DNA of 64,000 nt from Pseudidiomarina marina (lineage in GTDB: Bacteria; Pseudomonadota; Gammaproteobacteria; Enterobacterales; Alteromonadaceae): contig NZ_PIPZ01000001.1 in assembly GCF_003987045.1 (NCBI RefSeq), forward strand, positions 868,001 through 932,000, given 5' to 3'. The notes below the pieces were generated by a model, which was given only the letters and a program-made list of their open reading frames with translations, did not search any database and was not told the DNA's origin. Of this stretch, positions 1 through 10,521 are shown piece after piece. Position numbers and translations under genes: made by a program. How positions within the stretch are numbered: the stretch's first letter is position 1; the number at the start of each line of letters is the position of its first letter.

Positions 1-156
1 ACCCGCTCGCTGATGCCAGCCTTCGCCCACAATCTTGCCATCAGCAACCACGACACAACCAACCATTGGGTTGGGCGCCGTTGAAAAACGCCCCTGAGCG
101 GCAAGCTCAAGGGCGCGTTGCATAAAACGTTGGTGACAAGCCTGTGGATCAGTCAT
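1..156 (-). CDS. ribD: Riboflavin biosynthesis deaminase/reductase RibD, 5' end only
   Basis: Only the first 52 codons lie in the window; the gene continues past the left edge. The translation shows the N-terminal deaminase region of RibD, with the run [11 protein letters not shown] that precedes the zinc-binding HAE motif (off the edge). The enzyme acts in the cytoplasm on the early pyrimidine intermediates of riboflavin synthesis. The ATG at 156 overlaps the 3' end of nrdR by 8 bases (ATGACTGA), so the two genes are probably translationally coupled. nrdR-ribD is a common gammaproteobacterial gene order. Confidence 0.9.
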   Translation of the reverse strand, partial: MTDPQACHQRFMQRALELAAQGRFSTAPNPMVGCVVVADGKIVGEGWHQRAG

Positions 157-598
157 TGAGCCGTGCTATCTCCTCGCCAAACTCACGAATATCGTCAAAT
201 GCACGATAAACCGAAGCAAAACGAATATACGCAACCTTATCGAGTGCTTTAAGATTTTCCATCACGAGTCCACCGATGACTTGGCTCGTGATTTCGCGCT
301 CTCCGGTAGCACGCAGAGACGATTTCACATTTTGAATCGCCTGCTCCATGGCTTCCAAGCTTACTGGGCGTTTTTCCAACGCTCGTAGTAAACCATTACG
401 TAGCTTGTCCTCGTTAAATGGCTCACGAGTACCGTCTGATTTAATTACGCGCGGCATGATTAGCTCTGCCGTTTCAAACGTCGTAAAGCGCTCTTTGCAC
501 TCTGTGCACTCACGGCGGCGGCGCACGGAAGCGCCGTCTGCCACCAAGCGCGAATCAATCACTTTGGTATCTTGCGTGCCACAAAAAGGACAATGCAT
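149..598 (-). CDS. nrdR: Transcriptional repressor NrdR
   Basis: A 149-residue protein of the usual NrdR length. It has an N-terminal zinc ribbon with Cys3/Cys6 and Cys31/Cys34, a basic stretch RRRRE at about 26-30, and an ATP-cone domain from about residue 49 ([13 protein letters not shown]). NrdR senses the ATP/dATP state and represses ribonucleotide reductase genes by binding NrdR boxes. It lies 20 bases downstream of glyA with an AAGGA ribosome site before its ATG, and overlaps ribD, so glyA-nrdR-ribD looks like one transcription unit. Confidence 0.96.
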   Translation of the reverse strand: MHCPFCGTQDTKVIDSRLVADGASVRRRRECTECKERFTTFETAELIMPRVIKSDGTREPFNEDKLRNGLLRALEKRPVSLEAMEQAIQNVKSSLRATGEREITSQVIGGLVMENLKALDKVAYIRFASVYRAFDDIREFGEEIARLND

Positions 599-618
599 AC
601 GCTCGTTCCTTAATTCAT

Positions 619-1875
619 TTAATTATAAACAGGAAACTGTTTACACAATGCTTTCACTTGCTCACGAACTTGCTCAATTACGCTTTCGTCATTGATGTTA
701 TCAAGTACGTCACAAATCCAGTTTGCTACTTGCTCTGCTTCGGCTTGCTTGAAGCCGCGACGAGTAATTGCTGGCGTACCGAGGCGCAAACCAGAGGTAA
801 CAAACGGTGAGCGCGGATCATTTGGAACCGAGTTCTTATTCACGGTGATATAAGCGCGACCAAGCGCAGCATCCGCATCTTTACCAGTGATATCTTTATC
901 AATCAGGTCGACTAAGAACAAGTGGTTCTTGGTACCGCCTGAAACAATCTTGTAGCCACGCGATTGCATCACTTTAACCATCGTGTTTGCGTTGTCCAAC
1001 ACTTGTTGCTGGTACGCTTTAAACTCTGGCTCCATCGCTTCCTTAAATGCCACAGCTTTAGCCGCGATGACATGACACAACGGACCGCCTTGGCTACCAG
1101 GAAATACGCCACTGTTTAATTTCTTATGCAGATCTTCATCGTCTTTACCCGACAAAATCAATCCGCTACGTGGGCCAGCTAAGGTTTTGTGCGTGGTGGT
1201 AGTGACCACGTCAGCAAATGGCACTGGGTTTGGATATAAGCCAGCTGCCACTAAGCCAGCAACGTGTGCCATATCGACTAACAAATAAGCACCAACTTCA
1301 TCGGCAATTTCACGGAATTTTGCCCAATCGACAACACCGGAATAAGCAGAGAAGCCCGCAACAATCATTTTTGGTTTGTGCTCAAGTGCTAGCTCGCGCA
1401 CTTCCGCGTAGTTGATTTCACCGGTCGCTTCGTCCAAACCATACTGCACGGCGTTATACAATTTACCTGAGAAGTTGACATGTGAGCCGTGGGTCAAGTG
1501 ACCACCGTGGGCCAAGCTCATACCAAGAACAGTATCGCCTGCATTCAATAATGCTAAAAATACCGCTGAGTTTGCTTGTGAACCAGCGTGTGGCTGTACG
1601 TTCGCGTACTTCGCGCCAAACAATTTTTTCGCACGCTCAATGGCTAAATCTTCCACTGCGTCGACGTATTCACAACCGCCATAATAACGCTTGTGCGGGT
1701 AACCTTCGGCATATTTGTTCGTCAGTTGCGAGCCCTGTGCTTCAAGTACACGCGGACTGGTGTAGTTTTCTGAAGCGATGAGTTCAATATGCTCTTCTTG
1801 GCGTTGAACTTCGCCAGTCATTGCCTGCCATAAATCTGCATCGTAGTCGGCAATATTCATTTCATGTTTTAACAT
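619..1875 (-). CDS. glyA: Serine hydroxymethyltransferase
   Basis: A 418-residue protein, near full-length colinear with E. coli GlyA. It interconverts serine and glycine with tetrahydrofolate, supplying one-carbon units for purine, thymidylate and methionine synthesis. The PLP lysine is Lys230 in the motif [12 protein letters not shown], and the N-terminal [10 protein letters not shown] motif is present. The start is supported by the shared N-terminus [13 protein letters not shown] and an AGGAG ribosome site. It is transcribed away from ettA, and a plausible promoter lies in the shared intergenic region. nrdR follows directly. Confidence 0.98.
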   Translation of the reverse strand: MLKHEMNIADYDADLWQAMTGEVQRQEEHIELIASENYTSPRVLEAQGSQLTNKYAEGYPHKRYYGGCEYVDAVEDLAIERAKKLFGAKYANVQPHAGSQANSAVFLALLNAGDTVLGMSLAHGGHLTHGSHVNFSGKLYNAVQYGLDEATGEINYAEVRELALEHKPKMIVAGFSAYSGVVDWAKFREIADEVGAYLLVDMAHVAGLVAAGLYPNPVPFADVVTTTTHKTLAGPRSGLILSGKDDEDLHKKLNSGVFPGSQGGPLCHVIAAKAVAFKEAMEPEFKAYQQQVLDNANTMVKVMQSRGYKIVSGGTKNHLFLVDLIDKDITGKDADAALGRAYITVNKNSVPNDPRSPFVTSGLRLGTPAITRRGFKQAEAEQVANWICDVLDNINDESVIEQVREQVKALCKQFPVYN

Positions 1876-1922
1876 CGGGGCTCCTGACTTAACAAACTGT
1901 CGAACGAAAATAAGTGGCGCCT

Positions 1923-1952
1923 AGTTTACCAATATACTTGGGTTAGCGCCAA
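1923..1952 (-). promoter_or_regulatory. Candidate sigma-70 promoter for glyA
   Basis: Read on the minus strand: TTGGCG, an 18-base spacer, then TAAACT, about 50 bases before the glyA ATG. The match to consensus is moderate. In the same 147-base gap a plus-strand TTGGGT (1938-1943) and TAAAAT (1962-1967) with an 18-base spacer could serve ettA. Confidence 0.35.
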
Positions 1953-2022
1953 CTTAAGGGTTAAAATAAACAATTACGTTTTTTGCTTATACATATCGCC
2001 TCAAAAAGGAACGCATGCTGTT

Positions 2023-3690
2023 ATGGCACAATATATTTATTCCATGTCGCGGGTCAGTAAAGTCGTCCCGCCGAAAAAGACGATTTTAAAAGATATCTCC
2101 TTATCGTTCTTCCCCGGCGCCAAAATTGGTGTGCTTGGTTTGAACGGTGCGGGTAAATCGACGTTGCTACGCATCATGGCGGGCGTTGATAAAGAATACG
2201 AAGGTGAAGCACGTCCACTGGCTGGCATTCAAATTGGTTATTTACCACAAGAGCCGCAACTTGATGAAGACAAAACCGTACGCGAAACGGTTGAAGAAGC
2301 AGTTGCGGATGTGAAGAACGCACTAGCCGAACTCGATCAAGTGTATGCTGCCTATGCGGATGAAAATGCAGACTTTGACGCACTGGCAAAAAAACAAGGT
2401 CAGCTTGAAGCGATTATCCAAGCGAAAGACGGTCACAACATCGAGAACATGCTTGAGCGTGCCGCTGATTCACTGCGTTTGCCACCTTGGGATACGAAAA
2501 TCAAAGTACTCTCCGGTGGTGAGCGCCGTCGTGTCGCCATTTGCCGCTTATTACTAAGTAAACCAGACATGTTGCTCCTTGATGAGCCAACCAACCACTT
2601 GGATGCCGAATCTGTCGCATGGTTAGAACGCTTCTTACACGACTATGAAGGGACAGTCGTAGCAATTACCCACGACCGTTACTTCCTTGATAACGTAGCC
2701 GGCTGGATTCTCGAGCTAGACCGTGGTTACGGCATTCCTTGGGAAGGCAACTACTCGTCTTGGCTTGAGCAAAAAGAAAAACGACTTGAGCAAGAAGAGA
2801 AGCAAGAAAAAGCCCGCCAGCGCAGCATTAAGCAAGAGCTTGAATGGGTTCGTCAAAATCCGAAAGGTCGTCAAGCGAAGAGCAAAGCACGTATGGCTCG
2901 CTTTGAAGAATTACAAAGTGGCGATTATCAAAAACGTAATGAGACCAACGAGCTCTTTATTCCACCAGGCCCTCGCTTAGGTGACAAAGTACTTGAAGTG
3001 AATCACCTGAAAAAAGCCTATGACGGTCGCGTGTTGATTGATGATTTAAGTTTCAGCGTACCAAAAGGCGCCATTGTCGGTATTATCGGCCCGAACGGCG
3101 CTGGTAAATCAACGCTATTCCGCATGATTACTGGTAAAGAGCAGCCAGACTCAGGAACCGTTGAACTCGGTGATACCGTTCAATTAGCGAGTGTTGATCA
3201 GTTCCGTGACAGTATGGTCGACAAAAATACCGTATGGCAGGAAATTTCTGATGGCCAAGATATTCTGCGTATCGGTAACTTCGAGATTAACAGCCGGGCA
3301 TATGTTGGCCGATTTAACTTCCGCGGAAATGACCAGCAAAAGCATATTGGCGAGCTTTCCGGTGGTGAGCGCAACCGAGTTCACCTTGCCAAGCTTTTAA
3401 AAGCTGGCGGCAACCTCTTGTTGCTCGATGAACCAACCAACGATCTTGACGTTGAAACCTTGCGCGCACTTGAAGAAGCGTTGCTGGAATTCCCTGGTTC
3501 AGCCTTAGTCATCTCGCACGACCGTTGGTTCTTAGACCGTATCGCAACGCATATTCTGGATTATCGTGATGAAGGTCAAATCAACTTCTACGAAGGAAAC
3601 TACACCGACTACGAAGAGTATATGAAGAAAACGCATGGCGAGCAGGCCATGGAACCGCATCGTACTCGCTACAAGCCGATTGGCGTCTAA
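2023..3690 (+). CDS. ettA: Energy-dependent translational throttle protein EttA (ABC-F)
   Basis: A 555-residue soluble ABC-F protein with two ATPase cassettes and no membrane domain. Walker A motifs are GLNGAGKS (about 39-46) and GPNGAGKS (second half). Both LSGGER signatures and both Walker B motifs (LLLDEPTNHLD, LLLDEPTNDLD) are intact, and a charged linker rich in Lys, Glu and Gln joins the cassettes. EttA binds the ribosomal E site and gates the first peptide bond according to the ATP/ADP ratio. The N-terminus MAQYIYSMSRVSKVVPPKK parallels E. coli EttA. The AAGGA ribosome site is somewhat far from the ATG. Confidence 0.97.
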   Translation: MAQYIYSMSRVSKVVPPKKTILKDISLSFFPGAKIGVLGLNGAGKSTLLRIMAGVDKEYEGEARPLAGIQIGYLPQEPQLDEDKTVRETVEEAVADVKNALAELDQVYAAYADENADFDALAKKQGQLEAIIQAKDGHNIENMLERAADSLRLPPWDTKIKVLSGGERRRVAICRLLLSKPDMLLLDEPTNHLDAESVAWLERFLHDYEGTVVAITHDRYFLDNVAGWILELDRGYGIPWEGNYSSWLEQKEKRLEQEEKQEKARQRSIKQELEWVRQNPKGRQAKSKARMARFEELQSGDYQKRNETNELFIPPGPRLGDKVLEVNHLKKAYDGRVLIDDLSFSVPKGAIVGIIGPNGAGKSTLFRMITGKEQPDSGTVELGDTVQLASVDQFRDSMVDKNTVWQEISDGQDILRIGNFEINSRAYVGRFNFRGNDQQKHIGELSGGERNRVHLAKLLKAGGNLLLLDEPTNDLDVETLRALEEALLEFPGSALVISHDRWFLDRIATHILDYRDEGQINFYEGNYTDYEEYMKKTHGEQAMEPHRTRYKPIGV

Positions 3691-3707
3691 TGGTCGGTAT
3701 TTGGTAT

Positions 3708-3738
3708 AAAAAAAGGGCTGTCGAGACAGCCCTTTTTT
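3708..3738. terminator. Bidirectional intrinsic terminator between ettA and fadE
   Basis: A perfect stem GGGCTGTC/GACAGCCC with a two-base loop, flanked by A7 on the left and T6 on the right. It sits 18 bases after the ettA stop and 16 bases beyond the fadE stop, so it can end transcription from both sides. Confidence 0.9.
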
Positions 3739-3753
3739 GTTTCAGGTTTACTG

Positions 3754-6057
3754 CTATGAGTAAAACTTGCGTTGCTCAATAATCCCTGGCGCAAATTGAT
3801 CAACACCAATCGCTGCCATACGCAGTTGCTCGGTTTTCTTCAGCGATTTTGCTTCGTCGGCGGTAATCACATCAGCTTTACGAGCCGCCTTCACCAGTTC
3901 GTCACCACTGAGATCTTCAGCAATATCACCAAGTTTCACGGCCTTACGAATGCGTTTGTATACATCCGCATGCTCACGCATGGCTGCGAACGCAAGCTCC
4001 ATGTGCCCTGTCATGTCCTTCGCGTCATTCTTCCAATAGCATAAGAAGGTATGACGATCGCGAGTCACGCCCGGTTCCATCATGCTCTTCGCAACGGCTT
4101 GTAAATTGGCATCCGATGGTTTGTTAAAGTGAATACCTAATGGGAAAATAGCTAAACGTAACGTCCATGCCACAATGCGGCTCGGGAAATTCGCAAAAAA
4201 GCCTTTAAATGCCTGACCAATCTCGTACAAATGATGCTCAAGCGCATATTCAACGAACGGCAAATCACCTGACTGACGACCATCATCTTCGTAGCGTTTT
4301 AACACTGCCGATGCCATATATAAATGACTTAGTACATCACCCAAACGAGCGGACAGCATCTCGCGGCGCTTCAAATCGCCGCCCATCACCAACATGGCCA
4401 TATCAGCAGTTAACGCCAGTGCGCGACTCATGCGCGTCAGTTGCTGGTAATAACGTGCCGTTGGTCCGCTCATTGGGCTGGCATTAAAACGCGCGCCAGT
4501 TAATCCCATGAATAAACTACCGAAGAAATTCCCGGCCGCAAAACCGATATGCTTGAGTAACAAGCTATCAAATTGTTGCAAACCCTCGTCTTCATTCGGA
4601 TTCGACGCCGCTTCCATCTCCGCCAACACATAAGGATGACAACGTGTCGCACCCTGCCCAAAAATCATCAAGTTTCGGGTGAGAATGTTCGCACCTTCAA
4701 CCGTGATAGATACTGGGGTTGCCATATAGCCATGGCCCAAATAGTTGCGCGGCCCTAATTGGATGCCTTTACCGGCATGAACGTCCATGGCAGCATCCAT
4801 CACCTGACGCCCCATTTCGGTCATGTGATATTTAGTCATTGCCGTGATAACCGAAGGACTTTTACCCTCACATAGCGCCGTGACCGTTAAACGACGCATC
4901 GACTCTAAGGTATAGTTGGTACCACCAATTTTGCCCATGGCTGCTTGTACACCTTCGAACAAACCAATTGGCATGCCAAATTGTTGACGCACATAAGCAT
5001 AGGCACCGGTCATACGTTCAGTCACATGACCTGTTGCGGCCGCAAGAGCTGGCAAACTGATGCCTCGCCCTGCTGACAAACACTCCATCAGCATGCGCCA
5101 GCCTTTACCAGCGTAATCCTTGCCACCAATAATCCAGTCCAATGGGATAAAGACATCTTTACCGTATGTAGTGCCGTTCATAAACGCTTGATTTAACGGT
5201 AAATGACGCTCACCGATTTCAACACCAGGATGGCTCGTTGGAATCAATGCACAGGTGATACCAACATCTTTTTTATCACCCATCAATCCATCAGGATCGT
5301 ACAATTTGAACGCCAAACCCAATACCGTGGCAACCGGAGCTAAGGTGATATAACGCTTACTCCAATTTAAGCGAATACCAACAACTTCTTTGCCTTCAAA
5401 ATCACCTTTACAAATAATTCCCGTGTCCGGTATTGCGCCAGCGTCAGAACCGGCCTCAGGGCCAGTTAAAGCAAAACACGGAATATCAGTACCATCCGCT
5501 AAGCGCGGCAACCAATAGTTCTTTTGATCTTCGGTACCGTAATGCGTGAGTAACTCACCTGGACCCAATGAATTCGGCACCATGACCGATACCGCAGCAC
5601 TGATTGAGCGTGACGCAATACGCGATACAATGTGAGAATTCGCAGCGGGTGAAAAATCAAGACCACCAAACTCTTTACCAATAATCATCGCAAAGAATTT
5701 TTCTTTGCGAATATAATCCCATACTTTTTTCGGCAAATCTGAATCTTGCTGAACAATTCGGAAATCGTCGAGCATCGCTAACAAGGTTTCTAATTGATTA
5801 TCAATAAACGCTTGTTCTTCTTCAGTAAACCGTGGTGCTTTGGTTTGGTGAAATTTATGCCAATCTGGACGTCCACTAAAAAGATCAGCGTCCCACCATG
5901 TATCACCTGCTTGCATCGCTTCACGTTCGGTTGCCGATAACGGTGGCAGTACGCGCTTAAAGAAAGCAAATGCAGGTCGTGTAATTAAGCTGCGGCGAAT
6001 ATCTGGTACAGCAACGAGCAATACCACCACAACCACTAAAAGAATAATAATTTCCAT
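3754..6057 (-). CDS. fadE: Acyl-CoA dehydrogenase FadE
   Basis: A 767-residue long-form acyl-CoA dehydrogenase of the FadE family, which catalyses the first step of fatty-acid beta-oxidation (acyl-CoA to trans-2-enoyl-CoA). The N-terminus is a hydrophobic segment (residues 1-17), followed by the acyl-CoA dehydrogenase fold with the substrate/FAD region LTGPEAGSDAGAIPD, then a C-terminal FadE-specific extension (DUF1974 type). The length is slightly below E. coli FadE (814). It lies 74 bases downstream of a PsrA-type regulator on the same strand, which fits control by long-chain fatty acids. No clear PsrA site is seen in that short gap. Confidence 0.94.
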   Translation of the reverse strand: MEIIILLVVVVVLLVAVPDIRRSLITRPAFAFFKRVLPPLSATEREAMQAGDTWWDADLFSGRPDWHKFHQTKAPRFTEEEQAFIDNQLETLLAMLDDFRIVQQDSDLPKKVWDYIRKEKFFAMIIGKEFGGLDFSPAANSHIVSRIASRSISAAVSVMVPNSLGPGELLTHYGTEDQKNYWLPRLADGTDIPCFALTGPEAGSDAGAIPDTGIICKGDFEGKEVVGIRLNWSKRYITLAPVATVLGLAFKLYDPDGLMGDKKDVGITCALIPTSHPGVEIGERHLPLNQAFMNGTTYGKDVFIPLDWIIGGKDYAGKGWRMLMECLSAGRGISLPALAAATGHVTERMTGAYAYVRQQFGMPIGLFEGVQAAMGKIGGTNYTLESMRRLTVTALCEGKSPSVITAMTKYHMTEMGRQVMDAAMDVHAGKGIQLGPRNYLGHGYMATPVSITVEGANILTRNLMIFGQGATRCHPYVLAEMEAASNPNEDEGLQQFDSLLLKHIGFAAGNFFGSLFMGLTGARFNASPMSGPTARYYQQLTRMSRALALTADMAMLVMGGDLKRREMLSARLGDVLSHLYMASAVLKRYEDDGRQSGDLPFVEYALEHHLYEIGQAFKGFFANFPSRIVAWTLRLAIFPLGIHFNKPSDANLQAVAKSMMEPGVTRDRHTFLCYWKNDAKDMTGHMELAFAAMREHADVYKRIRKAVKLGDIAEDLSGDELVKAARKADVITADEAKSLKKTEQLRMAAIGVDQFAPGIIEQRKFYS

Positions 6058-6131
6058 TTCAAAACACCTTAACCTATCGGTACAACGGGCATATAAGAAT
6101 GCTCAATCATGACTTTAAAAAGCATAGTCGA

Positions 6132-6764
6132 TTATTCGGTAGGCGCATCGACACCACCGGCTAAAAACGGAATTAAACGGTCAATCACTTGGTCAGCAGC
6201 AATGGCTTCGCCAAAATCTGCAGCAGCAATTTCACGCAGAGCAGGCCCTGATACTTGGGCGAAAACGGTGGCACCTAATACAAAGTGCAGGCGCCAGAAC
6301 ATATCTACTGGGCTCAATTGTGGGTTCGCGAGGTGCAAGGTAGCCAATAATCGCTGCATGACATCACCAAAATGGTCCATGGTGTAGCGACGTAAATGCC
6401 CTTGGATATCAGCGTAGGCATACCCCAACAAGCTTAAAAAAATAGTTGGCCCATGTTTGCGAACTTGCCGTAGCTCATTCAACGGTTCACGAAAACAATC
6501 AAACACCGCTCGAGTGGTTACTTGTGATCGTTGCGCAAGCTCCGCAAGCTCCCGATCTAACGCCGGCATTAAAACTTCAAGGTAGCGTGCCATCACGGCT
6601 TGAATCAGCGCCTTTTTTGAGCCAAAGTGGTAGTTCACCGAAGCGAGGTTCACCTCTGCATCTGCGGTAATTTGGCGCAATGAAGTTTGCTCAAACCCAT
6701 GTTCGGCAAACAGCGCCTCGGCAGCATTCAGTATTTTATCTTTCGTTGATACTCGCTTTGCCAT
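6132..6764 (-). CDS. psrA: TetR-family fatty-acid regulator, PsrA type
   Basis: A TetR/AcrR repressor of 210 residues when read from the ATG at 6764. The helix-turn-helix region QTSLRQITADAEVNLASVNY followed by HFGSKKALIQAV is nearly identical in pattern to Pseudomonas PsrA. PsrA senses long-chain fatty acids and controls beta-oxidation genes in several gammaproteobacteria. The neighbouring fadE supports the assignment. A GTG at 6779 would add five residues (MRHVF); the ATG matches the family's usual start better, though neither has a strong ribosome site. A candidate PsrA operator lies upstream at 6813-6824. Confidence 0.85.
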   Translation of the reverse strand: MAKRVSTKDKILNAAEALFAEHGFEQTSLRQITADAEVNLASVNYHFGSKKALIQAVMARYLEVLMPALDRELAELAQRSQVTTRAVFDCFREPLNELRQVRKHGPTIFLSLLGYAYADIQGHLRRYTMDHFGDVMQRLLATLHLANPQLSPVDMFWRLHFVLGATVFAQVSGPALREIAAADFGEAIAADQVIDRLIPFLAGGVDAPTE

Positions 6765-6812
6765 AAAAACGTGTCTCACTTTTTAGTTTTGCACGTTTAG
6801 AACGCACATTTT

Positions 6813-6824
6813 AAACATGCGTTT
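6813..6824. promoter_or_regulatory. Candidate PsrA operator upstream of psrA
   Basis: The sequence AAACATGCGTTT has half-sites AAAC and GTTT separated by four bases, matching the described PsrA pattern GAAAC-N4-GTTTC except at the outermost bases. It lies 49 bases upstream of the psrA ATG and 53 bases upstream of the preferred start of the divergent gene, so it could mediate autoregulation. Confidence 0.45.
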
Positions 6825-6876
6825 TAATTTAAATCAGTTTGTTTATCAGCGCAAGCCAAAGGACGGGAATATAACA

Positions 6877-7500
6877 ATGACAAAAGCCATGCATGGTGTT
6901 TATTTAGCCATTATCGCAGTTCTTGCCTATATACTCTGGAGCCAACCAGAGACGAACGCCGTCGACACATCAGCGACCCAAGTCACAAAACAAATTGTTG
7001 TTGAAAAAGAAATCAGAGCTGACGGCAAAGAAGAAATAGAAGTTATTGCTACCACAGCCAACGACACACCAAAAACAAATTCAGACACCTACGAAGCAAA
7101 ACAAGTCCGCGAAACCGAAGTCGACCAACCCCGTGTAACCAAAGCTGAGCGTGACGTCGAAATTGAAAAGTTATTACGCGAGGCAATTGACATTGATGAG
7201 GTACAGCAACGTATTCATACCGAATCAATCGACCAAGATTGGGCCTACAACATGCAAGACAGCATTGTGCGCTTATACGATGATAATGAAGCGTTGCAGT
7301 CAGCAACATTAAGCGGTGTTGAATGTCGAACCACCGTTTGTCGTGTTGAATTTACGGGTACCGATACACCAATCGACCACATGCAGAAATTTCATCAAGA
7401 GATGGTGAGCTCGCCATGGTTTGATACAACTTATCAGAGCGTCATGATTTCAAATTCTAAGGACAAGAAGCACGCTGTTTATATCGTGCGACCTAAATAG
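6877..7500 (+). CDS. Unrecognised membrane-anchored protein
   Basis: A 207-residue protein of unknown function. A single hydrophobic segment (about 7-22, VYLAIIAVLAYILW) is followed by a charged, low-complexity linker rich in Glu, Thr and Lys, then a C-terminal globular domain of about 100 residues. That domain contains ECRTTVCRVEF, whose two closely spaced cysteines could form a periplasmic disulfide. The start at 6877 was chosen over the ATG at 6817 because it has a purine-rich ribosome site and places the membrane anchor at the N-terminus; the longer reading would overlap the candidate PsrA operator. It is divergent from psrA and ends at a terminator. Confidence 0.7.
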   Translation: MTKAMHGVYLAIIAVLAYILWSQPETNAVDTSATQVTKQIVVEKEIRADGKEEIEVIATTANDTPKTNSDTYEAKQVRETEVDQPRVTKAERDVEIEKLLREAIDIDEVQQRIHTESIDQDWAYNMQDSIVRLYDDNEALQSATLSGVECRTTVCRVEFTGTDTPIDHMQKFHQEMVSSPWFDTTYQSVMISNSKDKKHAVYIVRPK

Positions 7501-7526
7501 AAAAGGCGCTCGACGAGCGCCCTTTT
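7501..7526. terminator. Bidirectional intrinsic terminator
   Basis: AAAA-GGCGCTCG and its complement followed by TTTT form a strong GC stem with flanking A and T runs. It starts directly after the stop of the 6877-7500 gene and lies 18 bases beyond the kdsA stop on the other strand. Confidence 0.85.
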
Positions 7527-7543
7527 GTTTCCATAAATCGTAC

Positions 7544-8407
<864 letters not shown>

Positions 8408-8429
8408 TTAACTCGATGTACTGCATGTA

Positions 8430-9680
8430 TTAGCCGGTAGCAATGACACGCAAAATCTGTCCACAAATATAGGCCATGTAGGTGCCTAATGCATAACCAA
8501 ACACAGCCAACAGCACGCCGACTGGCGCCAATGATGGATGAAACGCTGAAGCGACGACTGGTGCCGAAGCCGCACCACCAACATTCGCTTGGCTACCGAC
8601 CGCCATGTAGAACACCGGCGCTTTAAGCAGGCGCGCGACAAACAACATTAAACTGGCGTGAATAATCATCCAAATTGCACCAATCAAGAAATACTTTGGT
8701 ACATCCACAATGGCGGTCACATCCATATGTAAACCAATGGTTGCAACCAGAATATAAACAAACATGGAGCCATATTTCGATGCCCCAACACCTTCAAGTT
8801 TACGTGCTGGCGTAAACGACAGTGCAACGCCTACCGTGGTCGCAATCACAATCAACCAGAAGAATTTTTTGTCTAAGCTAAAGTCTTTCAGAGCTGGAAC
8901 ATGGTCGGCAATGTATGGTGCAATCACATCGGCACCCCAATGCGACAAGCCTGTCACACCAAAAGCAACCGCCACAATAAACATCAAATCTGGCAATTTT
9001 GATTCACGACGATGCTCAGCTTCGTACTGCTCCATACGATCTTTAATTGCTTCAATCGCGCTTGTGTCTGCACCAATGCGTTTATCGATGGCTTTGTTAT
9101 TTGCGGCCATATAAAGCAATACGGCCATCCATAAGTTCGCCACAATAATATCAACGGTGACCATTGCCGAGAAAATTTCGCCGCCAACTTCGTAAACTTC
9201 TTTCATTGCGGCTTGGTTAGCGCCACCGCCAATCCAGCTACCAGCAATGGTTGTCATACCACGCCAAACCGCATCCGGACCCGCGCCACCCAACATTTCA
9301 GGGAAAATAGCGCTAACAATCAAGAGCGCAATAGGCCCGCCGATAACAATACCGACAGTACCGGTTAAAAAGAGAATAAGGAGTTTTGGGCCCAGTCGTA
9401 GAATTGCTTTCAAATCCAAACTTAAGGTCAGCAAAACCAAACACGCTGGTAGCAAATAATCCATCACTAACGGATAGACTCCGGTATTTGCGCCATCGAC
9501 AATACCGAAGGTGTTGAGCAACGAAGGAATAAAATAGCAAAGTAATAGCGCTGGAACCCACTTATAAAACTTTTGCCAAAAACTATTTGAGCTGCTTTGC
9601 GTGTAAAAAATAAGACCAAGAATTACAGCCAGCAAGCCAAAAATAATACCGTCATTGGTAATCAGTGCAGAGCTTTCCAC
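8430..9680 (-). CDS. DUF819 family integral membrane protein
   Basis: A 416-residue polytopic protein with about eleven hydrophobic segments, resembling the DUF819 (YjcL-like) family. Conserved-looking features are SWIGGGANQAAMKEV in the middle and GSQANVGGAASAPVVASAF near the C-terminus. These Gly-rich half-site repeats suggest a transporter with two related halves, but the substrate is unknown. A polar stretch at about 205-230 is probably a cytoplasmic loop. It lies between sirB1 (25 bases) and kdsA (37 bases) on the same strand. The E. coli cluster lacks it, so it is probably a lineage-specific insertion. Confidence 0.85.
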   Translation of the reverse strand: MESSALITNDGIIFGLLAVILGLIFYTQSSSNSFWQKFYKWVPALLLCYFIPSLLNTFGIVDGANTGVYPLVMDYLLPACLVLLTLSLDLKAILRLGPKLLILFLTGTVGIVIGGPIALLIVSAIFPEMLGGAGPDAVWRGMTTIAGSWIGGGANQAAMKEVYEVGGEIFSAMVTVDIIVANLWMAVLLYMAANNKAIDKRIGADTSAIEAIKDRMEQYEAEHRRESKLPDLMFIVAVAFGVTGLSHWGADVIAPYIADHVPALKDFSLDKKFFWLIVIATTVGVALSFTPARKLEGVGASKYGSMFVYILVATIGLHMDVTAIVDVPKYFLIGAIWMIIHASLMLFVARLLKAPVFYMAVGSQANVGGAASAPVVASAFHPSLAPVGVLLAVFGYALGTYMAYICGQILRVIATG

Positions 9681-9705
9681 AGGAACCCCTTATTATTCTA
9701 TTTTT

Positions 9706-10509
9706 TTAATGAAGGACGTGCTGGGGGGCCGCCCACGTTTCTAATTGCAAGCGCAACAACTGTGCACTTGGATCATCTGGGCATTGTTCGACAAAATACT
9801 GGTAATCGTCAACTGCTGCTTGTTGGCAGTCGAGCTCTTCTAACACATAACCACGATCACGAATTTCATACGGATCATCCGGAGAAATAGCCAGCAACAT
9901 ATGAACGACGGTAAGTGCATTGGCAAATTCACGGTCATGAATCATCGCATGCTTTAGCTCAGTCAAATAGCGCATCAGAATCGTCTTCTGATCGGCAGCT
10001 TCAAACATATCCCATGAAAAATCCAGTGCATCTTCAGTCACGTCTTCAAAACGTTCTTGCACTTGGTGACCTTCGAGTAATTCACCATGCAGCGGATCAA
10101 CAAAATAACTTTGTTGCTCAAAATCAAATCGCAACAATGGGTATCCCGGAAAATCAACTAAATCAGTCTGAATACCAGCATAAGCTGCCGTTTCTTGCAG
10201 AAGAAGCGCCAAGCTAATTGGTAAACCTGTGCGATAACTAATAACCCTATCGAGCAGAATTCGCTGAGCACCAACCGCGGGCTCGGGCGCGTCACTAAAC
10301 CCTAACTCAAAATAAAAGTCCTGAATAACCGCTTGCAGTTTTTCAATACCGGTCAGCGCTTCATGTTTGTGAGTCATCTCGCGTATTTGCTGATAATAAT
10401 CGCTAACGTACTGGTCACTATCGGAATGAAAGGTACGGCTAATCTCCCAGACTATTTCAATAGTTGGGAGAATTTCATGAGCCACATGTTCTAAATATGA
10501 AAAACGCAT
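9706..10509 (-). CDS. sirB1: SirB1-family protein (transglutaminase-like core plus TPR)
   Basis: A 267-residue protein matching the SirB1/YchA family. It has a transglutaminase-like N-terminal region with the conserved stretch RTGLPISLALLLQETAAYAGI, followed by a C-terminal tetratricopeptide region (about 180-260) with alternating helices. The biochemical function is not established. It is always found near prmC/prfA/kdsA in gammaproteobacteria, as here. Its ribosome site AAGGG lies at the very edge of a heptamer-repeat element that separates it from sirB2. Confidence 0.85.
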   Translation of the reverse strand: MRFSYLEHVAHEILPTIEIVWEISRTFHSDSDQYVSDYYQQIREMTHKHEALTGIEKLQAVIQDFYFELGFSDAPEPAVGAQRILLDRVISYRTGLPISLALLLQETAAYAGIQTDLVDFPGYPLLRFDFEQQSYFVDPLHGELLEGHQVQERFEDVTEDALDFSWDMFEAADQKTILMRYLTELKHAMIHDREFANALTVVHMLLAISPDDPYEIRDRGYVLEELDCQQAAVDDYQYFVEQCPDDPSAQLLRLQLETWAAPQHVLH

Positions 10510-10521
10510 AAACCCTTAATT

